Assembly: GCF_000374925.1 (NCBI RefSeq)
Contig: NZ_KB895558.1
Coordinates: 1-62,287, forward strand
Length of the DNA: 62,287 nt
DNA from: Arthrobacter sp. 131MFCol6.1
GTDB taxonomy: Bacteria; Actinomycetota; Actinomycetes; Actinomycetales; Micrococcaceae
Direction: 5' to 3'
Under the pieces are notes generated by a model that had not been told where the DNA came from, searched no databases, and worked only from the letters and a program-made list of their open reading frames with translations. A program made the translations under genes and the position numbers. Below are positions 58,911 to 62,287 of the stretch, in pieces. Position 1 is the first letter of the stretch, and each line of letters opens with the position of its first letter.

Positions 58911-60349
58911 CAGTCGAACCTTTCGTAGTGGATTTGGTCCTCCCGGACGCCGGCTGCGCGGGCGTCTTCAAGCACGTTGTGTGCCCAGGCGGAGGGGCCG
59001 CAGACGTACACGTCGGCGTCAGTGATATTCGGGTGGTAGCTGGCCAGCCGGTGGCCGGCGCGGGCGGCGTGCTCCGGAAGCCAGGTCCGGATGCCGGCCG
59101 GGCGGGAGCCGGTCAAGTGGAAGAGCGTGGCGCCGCGCCGCCGGCAGAGATCGAGGATCTCCTCGCCCAGATAGAGCTCGGATTCGCTGTGTCCGCGGAG
59201 AATGACAGTGGCGTTGCCGGGCTGGAATGGCGTGCTCTCCAGCAGGGCACGAACCGGCGTGATGCCGATTCCGGCTCCCACCATGACCACATGCTTGCGG
59301 CTCCGCGCGGCCGTGCTGAACAGCCCATACGGGCCCTCCACCGCCACTTTGGTGCCGGGCTTCAGCGACGCCAGCTGGGAAGACCCCCGGCCCAGGTTGC
59401 GGACAGTGATCCTCAGCGTGCCCTGGCCAGCGGCGTCGAAGCGGACGGGTTCGGCGGAAAGGCTGAACGGATGCGGATGCCACCACAGGCCCGGAGCCAG
59501 GAACCGCCAGATGAAGAACCGGCCGCCGCTGCCTGCCAGTTCGTCCAGTCGAAGGCCGGACATTTCAATGCTGACCACTCCAGGGGCCACCCGCACCACC
59601 CGCTTGACGGTCAGCTGGTGCCTGAAAGTTGCCACCAAAGGCTGGACCACCCGGTAGTAGAGGAGTGCGGCGCCGGTCGCGATGCACAGAGCCAGCCAGT
59701 ACCACCGCTGCCAGGTGCCCTCGGCAAAGAGGCCGCCCACACTGAACTGGTGGGGGAGGGACGTCAGGACGGCCGCGTACGTCAGGAGGTGGACGGCGTA
59801 CCAGAATTCGTAAGGGAACCGACGTCGGACCGCTACGAGGGAGGTGACGACGACGGCGATGAACAGGAGCATGGAAATGTAGGCCAGCCACATGTCAGGC
59901 ACAAGGACCCAGAGGGCAACCGACTCGCTGACAGGGTCCAGCCCTTCCGCCATGCCGTAACCGATGGCAATGAGGATTCCGTGCGCCAGCAGCAGGTACA
60001 GGGCCGGTTTGCCCAGCTTGCGGTGAAACTCAAGGGCGCGGTCGTGGCCGACTGTCTGGTCGATAAGTGGGATTCGGGCCGCCAGCAGCAGCATGAGAAG
60101 CACCAGGTCCATGCCTGCGAGGCCGGCCACAATCCCCAGTGCGGTGAAGGAGCCGGCTGGAGTCGAGAAGCCGGCCACTCCGCCGTCGGCCAGCCACAAG
60201 GCGACCGCGCCTGCCAGCGACGCCCAGAAAAGGACCGTCAGCAGATCCGCCCTTAGCAACCGCCGGCGGTACTGCGCCCTGAACGGGTTCACAGCGCCAC
60301 CGGAGTTGCGGCGAACCCCGGGACGGTTCGTCAGAAGTTGTGTGTTCAT
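58907..60349 (-). CDS. Ferric reductase-like transmembrane flavo-oxidoreductase
   Basis: 480 aa. The N-terminal ferric-reductase domain has about six helices and heme-type His residues (ALEFHRKLGKPALYLLLAHGILIAIGYG; FWYAVHLLTYAAVLTSLPHQFSVG). The C-terminal ferredoxin-NADP reductase module has an FAD site HPHPFSLSAEPV, TLRITVRNLGRGSSQLASLKPGTKVAVEGPYG, NAD(P) site VMVGAGIGITPVRALLE, and end VYVCGPSAWAHNVLEDARAAGV. It begins at the ATG at 60349. First gene of the operon with the FMN carrier and apbE, forming a trans-membrane NAD(P)H-to-flavin electron path. Confidence 0.92.
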   Translation of the reverse strand: MNTQLLTNRPGVRRNSGGAVNPFRAQYRRRLLRADLLTVLFWASLAGAVALWLADGGVAGFSTPAGSFTALGIVAGLAGMDLVLLMLLLAARIPLIDQTVGHDRALEFHRKLGKPALYLLLAHGILIAIGYGMAEGLDPVSESVALWVLVPDMWLAYISMLLFIAVVVTSLVAVRRRFPYEFWYAVHLLTYAAVLTSLPHQFSVGGLFAEGTWQRWYWLALCIATGAALLYYRVVQPLVATFRHQLTVKRVVRVAPGVVSIEMSGLRLDELAGSGGRFFIWRFLAPGLWWHPHPFSLSAEPVRFDAAGQGTLRITVRNLGRGSSQLASLKPGTKVAVEGPYGLFSTAARSRKHVVMVGAGIGITPVRALLESTPFQPGNATVILRGHSESELYLGEEILDLCRRRGATLFHLTGSRPAGIRTWLPEHAARAGHRLASYHPNITDADVYVCGPSAWAHNVLEDARAAGVREDQIHYERFDW

Positions 60350-60852
60350 GGATCCAGAATTGCCCCGCCGCCTATCATTTCGCTGTGAAAAGGCTTCGTC
60401 GGGCATATGACCTGGAAGGCCCGGGCCTAGCGCATGGACTGGCCGTGGGGCACTGTCCTATACACCATTCAGCGACGGATTGGTCTTTAATTCGCCGAAC
60501 TCGTAGACTTGGTAGGCGCTAGGTGGCGCGGAGCGTGCGCAATTGCTCCGGTTGGCAGGACCCGTCTGAAAAATCGACGGTCCTGGAGGCCGGTAGTTAG
60601 GGGCTCAAGTTGCGCGCATTCCTGTATTCGCCCAGCATCCCGGCACTTCGCAATGGCTGTCCAACAGGCGGCCAGCGTCAGGTGCCCGTGGCCCACAATC
60701 TTCGCCGCAGTGAGGAAACAGACGGTTTATGCCGTCTGGCTGAATCCCGCGGACACGGCGGTTGGGGGAGGGAGCCGGATGCGGACGCCGCCCAACGCAC
60801 GGTCAACGGGAACTCCGTTAGCCGTTTCATTTATTTTTTGAGGAGAGTCGTC
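60350..60852. other. 503-bp intergenic region upstream of rpmB
   Basis: Holds the divergent promoters of the reductase operon and the ribosomal protein operon. A hairpin-rich patch lies at about 60535-60618: an outer GCGCAA/TTGCGC pairing around a GGACCCGTC...GACGGTCC stem. I see no Zur-type box (TGAAAATGATTTTCA-like) and no gene. Confidence 0.6.
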
Positions 60853-61089
60853 ATGGCAGCACACTGCCAGGTGACCGGAGCCGAGCCGGGCTTTGGACAC
60901 AGCATTTCGCACTCGCACCGTCGCAACAAGCGCCGGTTCGACCCGAACATCCAGAAGAAGCGCTACTGGGTTCCGTCCCTGCGCCGTAACGTCACCCTGC
61001 AGGTCTCTGCGCGTGGCATCAAGACCATCGACGTACGCGGCATTGACGTAGTCGTCGCCGCCATCCTGGCACGAGGAGTGAAGCTCTAA
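60853..61089 (+). CDS. rpmB: 50S ribosomal protein L28 (zinc-free form)
   Basis: 78 aa: MAAHCQVTGAEPGFGHSISHSHRRNKRRFDPN, then WVPSLRRNVTLQVSARGIKTIDVRGIDVVVAAILARGVKL. It has a single Cys, so it is the C-minus type without the zinc ribbon, like mycobacterial RpmB2. GAGGAG precedes the ATG. Its stop shares one base with the rpmG start. It heads a three-gene ribosomal operon just before the rRNA genes. Confidence 0.95.
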   Translation: MAAHCQVTGAEPGFGHSISHSHRRNKRRFDPNIQKKRYWVPSLRRNVTLQVSARGIKTIDVRGIDVVVAAILARGVKL

Positions 61090-61256
61090 TGGCAAAGGAT
61101 AAGGACGTACGTCCGATCATCAAGCTGAAGTCGACCGCGGGCACGGGCTACACCTACGTGACGCGCAAGAACCGTCGTAACGACCCGGACCGTCTGGTCC
61201 TGAAGAAGTACGACCCCAAAATCCGCCAGCACGTCGAATTCCGAGAGGAGCGCTAA
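61089..61256 (+). CDS. rpmG: 50S ribosomal protein L33 (zinc-free form)
   Basis: 55 aa beginning MAKDKDVRPIIKLKSTAG, with YVTRKNRRNDPDRLVLKKYDP and ending in HVEFREER. No Cys at all, so a C-minus form. The ATG at 61089 overlaps the rpmB stop by one base, and rpsN follows after 4 nt. Its short length is normal for L33. Confidence 0.95.
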   Translation: MAKDKDVRPIIKLKSTAGTGYTYVTRKNRRNDPDRLVLKKYDPKIRQHVEFREER

Positions 61257-61260
61257 ACAC

Positions 61261-61566
61261 ATGGCTAAGAAGTCAATGATCGCTAAGAACGAACAGCGTA
61301 AAGTCATCGTCGAGCGTTACGCTGCAAAGCGCCTCGAACTGAAGAAGGCTCTGGTTGATCCCAACTCAACCGACGAAGTACGCGAAGCTGCTCGCCTCGG
61401 CCTGCAGAAGCTGCCCCGCAACGCCTCACCGGTACGTCTGCGTAACCGCGACATCATCGATGGCCGTCCGCGCGGTACCTTCCAGAAGTTCGGCATCTCC
61501 CGTGTTCGCTTCCGCGACATGGCTCACCGCGGTGAGCTCCCGGGCATCACGAAGTCTTCTTGGTAA
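61261..61566 (+). CDS. rpsN: 30S ribosomal protein S14 (zinc-free, long form)
   Basis: 101 aa: MAKKSMIAKNEQRKVIVERYAAKR, LQKLPRNASPVRLRNRDIIDGRPRGTFQKFGISRVRFRDMAHRGELPGITKSSW. The long form without the C-x-x-C zinc knuckle, as in E. coli. Last gene of the operon, closed by the hairpin at 61596-61629. Confidence 0.95.
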   Translation: MAKKSMIAKNEQRKVIVERYAAKRLELKKALVDPNSTDEVREAARLGLQKLPRNASPVRLRNRDIIDGRPRGTFQKFGISRVRFRDMAHRGELPGITKSSW

Positions 61567-61595
61567 TTCAGTACCCCTGAAGCCAGTGGCTTGAA

Positions 61596-61629
61596 GAAGG
61601 GCCGGCAACCATTTGGTTGCCGGCCCTTC
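61596..61629 (+). terminator. 15-bp stem hairpin after rpsN
   Basis: Arms GAAGGGCCGGCAACC (61596-61610) and its perfect complement (61615-61629), with an ATTT loop, 30 nt past the rpsN stop. Followed by TCGCATTT rather than a long U-tract. Separates the ribosomal protein operon from the rRNA operon. Confidence 0.8.
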
Positions 61630-61690
61630 TCGCATTTAACGTCCGGGCCGCCTCCTGGCCCCCGGTTGCGTGCCGGGGTGATGCACTGCA

Positions 61691-61822
61691 CAGTGGTGGT
61701 TTGCGGGGGTGGTGGGTCTGGTGGGGTGGTTTTGGGTGGGTTTGGGTTGTGGTGGCGGGGTTTTTGGGTGGTGGGGTGGGTGTGGGGGGTGGAGTTGCGG
61801 TGGGGGCGTGGTGGGTGTATTG
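61691..61822 (+). repeat. G/T-only low-complexity tract with quadruplex potential
   Basis: About 130 bp made almost only of G and T on the plus strand, with only a handful of C and A. The segment 61766-61789 fits the G3+N1-7 quadruplex rule (GGG, GGGG, GGG, GGGGGG separated by TGGT, T, TGT). It lies 150-280 bp upstream of the rrn promoter. Confidence 0.85.
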
Positions 61823-61975
61823 TTTTCTAAGTCGCCGCGAGGGAGACCAGCGGAAATGCTGGGAACCGGAGGCGGCCAATCCCCTAAATTTCAAGACCGG
61901 ATCTGGTCGGCGTTTTGTGCGCTCCGGGTTTGGGTGGGGCGGGTCGGATGGTTTGCGGGTCGCGGAAACGCTGAT

Positions 61976-62004
61976 TTGCAAAGCGGTCCGGACTCGGGTA
62001 AGTT
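61976..62004 (+). promoter_or_regulatory. Putative rrn promoter
   Basis: -35 TTGCAA (61976-61981), 17-bp spacer, -10 TAAGTT (61999-62004), about 235 bp before the 16S sequence. Distance and context are right for an rRNA operon promoter. Confidence 0.6.
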
Positions 62005-62059
62005 TGAAAAGTTGCTCCGGAGCGATCCTCGACCGAGTTGGTTGTGGTGGTGCCGGGTG

Positions 62060-62238
62060 TGTCTGTTGTTTGAGAACTCAATAGTGTGCCAAGTTTGTTG
62101 ATACCAATTTATTGTATTGAATTGGTTGAATTTGCCGGGCCCGCCACCCCGTGGTGTGGTCTGGTGTTTTTGGCTGGTTTCAAATTTTGTGCAGCGTGTG
62201 CATCCCGTTTTCCCGGGGGCGCATGTTGTGTCTGTTTT
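62060..62238 (+). promoter_or_regulatory. rRNA leader with antitermination and processing elements
   Basis: Contains the dyad TTGAGAACTCAA (62070-62081) followed by ATAGTGTGCCAAG, a block typical of actinobacterial pre-rRNA leaders and linked to antitermination and RNase III processing. An AT-rich inverted repeat CCAATT...AATTGG lies at 62104-62125. The stretch up to 62238 should pair with the 3' side of pre-16S RNA. Confidence 0.7.

Positions 62239-62287
<49 letters not shown>

Noticed and set aside
60498..60580. Possible tRNA upstream of rpmB
   Set aside because: Stems do not form a cloverleaf, and there is no T-loop GTTCGANTC.
61567..62084. Short frames in the G/T-rich tract
   Set aside because: Gly/Val/Trp-rich translations of low-complexity DNA, with no ribosome sites.

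Overview
The window is high-GC actinobacterial DNA of the Arthrobacter/Pseudarthrobacter type (Micrococcaceae). This rests on the strong G/C third-position bias, many GTG starts, GGAGG-type ribosome binding sites, many ATGA/GTGA gene overlaps, a DUF222-HNH gene, and an actinobacterial rRNA leader running into the first ~50 nt of a 16S rRNA gene at the right edge. It reads as ordinary chromosome with several accessory islets. I found no transposase, integrase, CRISPR array or tRNA.

Layout: 1-3.5 kb is an ethanol/acetate module: the 5' part of acetyl-CoA synthetase, zinc alcohol dehydrogenase AdhP and a GAF-domain regulator. 3.5-4.9 kb is a GNAT-AAA+ fusion. 4.9-9.8 kb is an asparagine/aspartate operon (GntR regulator, asparaginase, aspartase, permease). 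9.9-11.4 kb holds YcnI and a His/Met-rich membrane protein (copper). 11.6-13.3 kb is a hipBA toxin-antitoxin locus with two matching operator sites. 13.4-19.2 kb carries a UDG-like protein, a candidate structured RNA, two related GIY-YIG proteins, a DUF222-HNH protein whose 5' end is duplicated in frame, and a beta-lactamase-fold lipoprotein. 19.2-25.1 kb has an amidohydrolase, a STAS-like protein coupled to a zinc alcohol dehydrogenase, a DUF4389 membrane protein and an atypical SDR.

25.1-33.3 kb is a sugar/polyol catabolic regulon: GntR repressor, split transketolase, MFS transporter and, divergently, TIM-barrel isomerase, SDR, DhaK-DhaL kinase and RpiB isomerase. Related operator dyads occur in both control regions. 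A tetritol/erythrulose-type or apulose-type route is the best guess. 33.4-41.9 kb holds redox enzymes (sulfite-oxidase family, NmrA-like, aldo/keto reductase, acyl-CoA dehydrogenase) and small membrane or secreted proteins.

42.0-48.2 kb encodes a Wadjet/MksBEF-like condensin operon (JetA, JetB, JetC) with no JetD nuclease subunit inside the window. 48.3-54.6 kb has a FusB-like zinc-finger protein and an iron-siderophore uptake operon behind an IdeR/DtxR-like box. 55.0-57.6 kb has two SGNH hydrolase paralogues, a YciI protein and a MarR regulator. 57.6-60.3 kb is a flavin electron-transfer operon (ferric-reductase-like protein, FMN-carrier lipoprotein-like protein, ApbE flavin transferase). 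60.9-61.6 kb is rpmB-rpmG-rpsN in zinc-free forms, followed by a strong hairpin, a G/T-only tract with quadruplex potential, the rrn promoter and leader, and the start of 16S rRNA.
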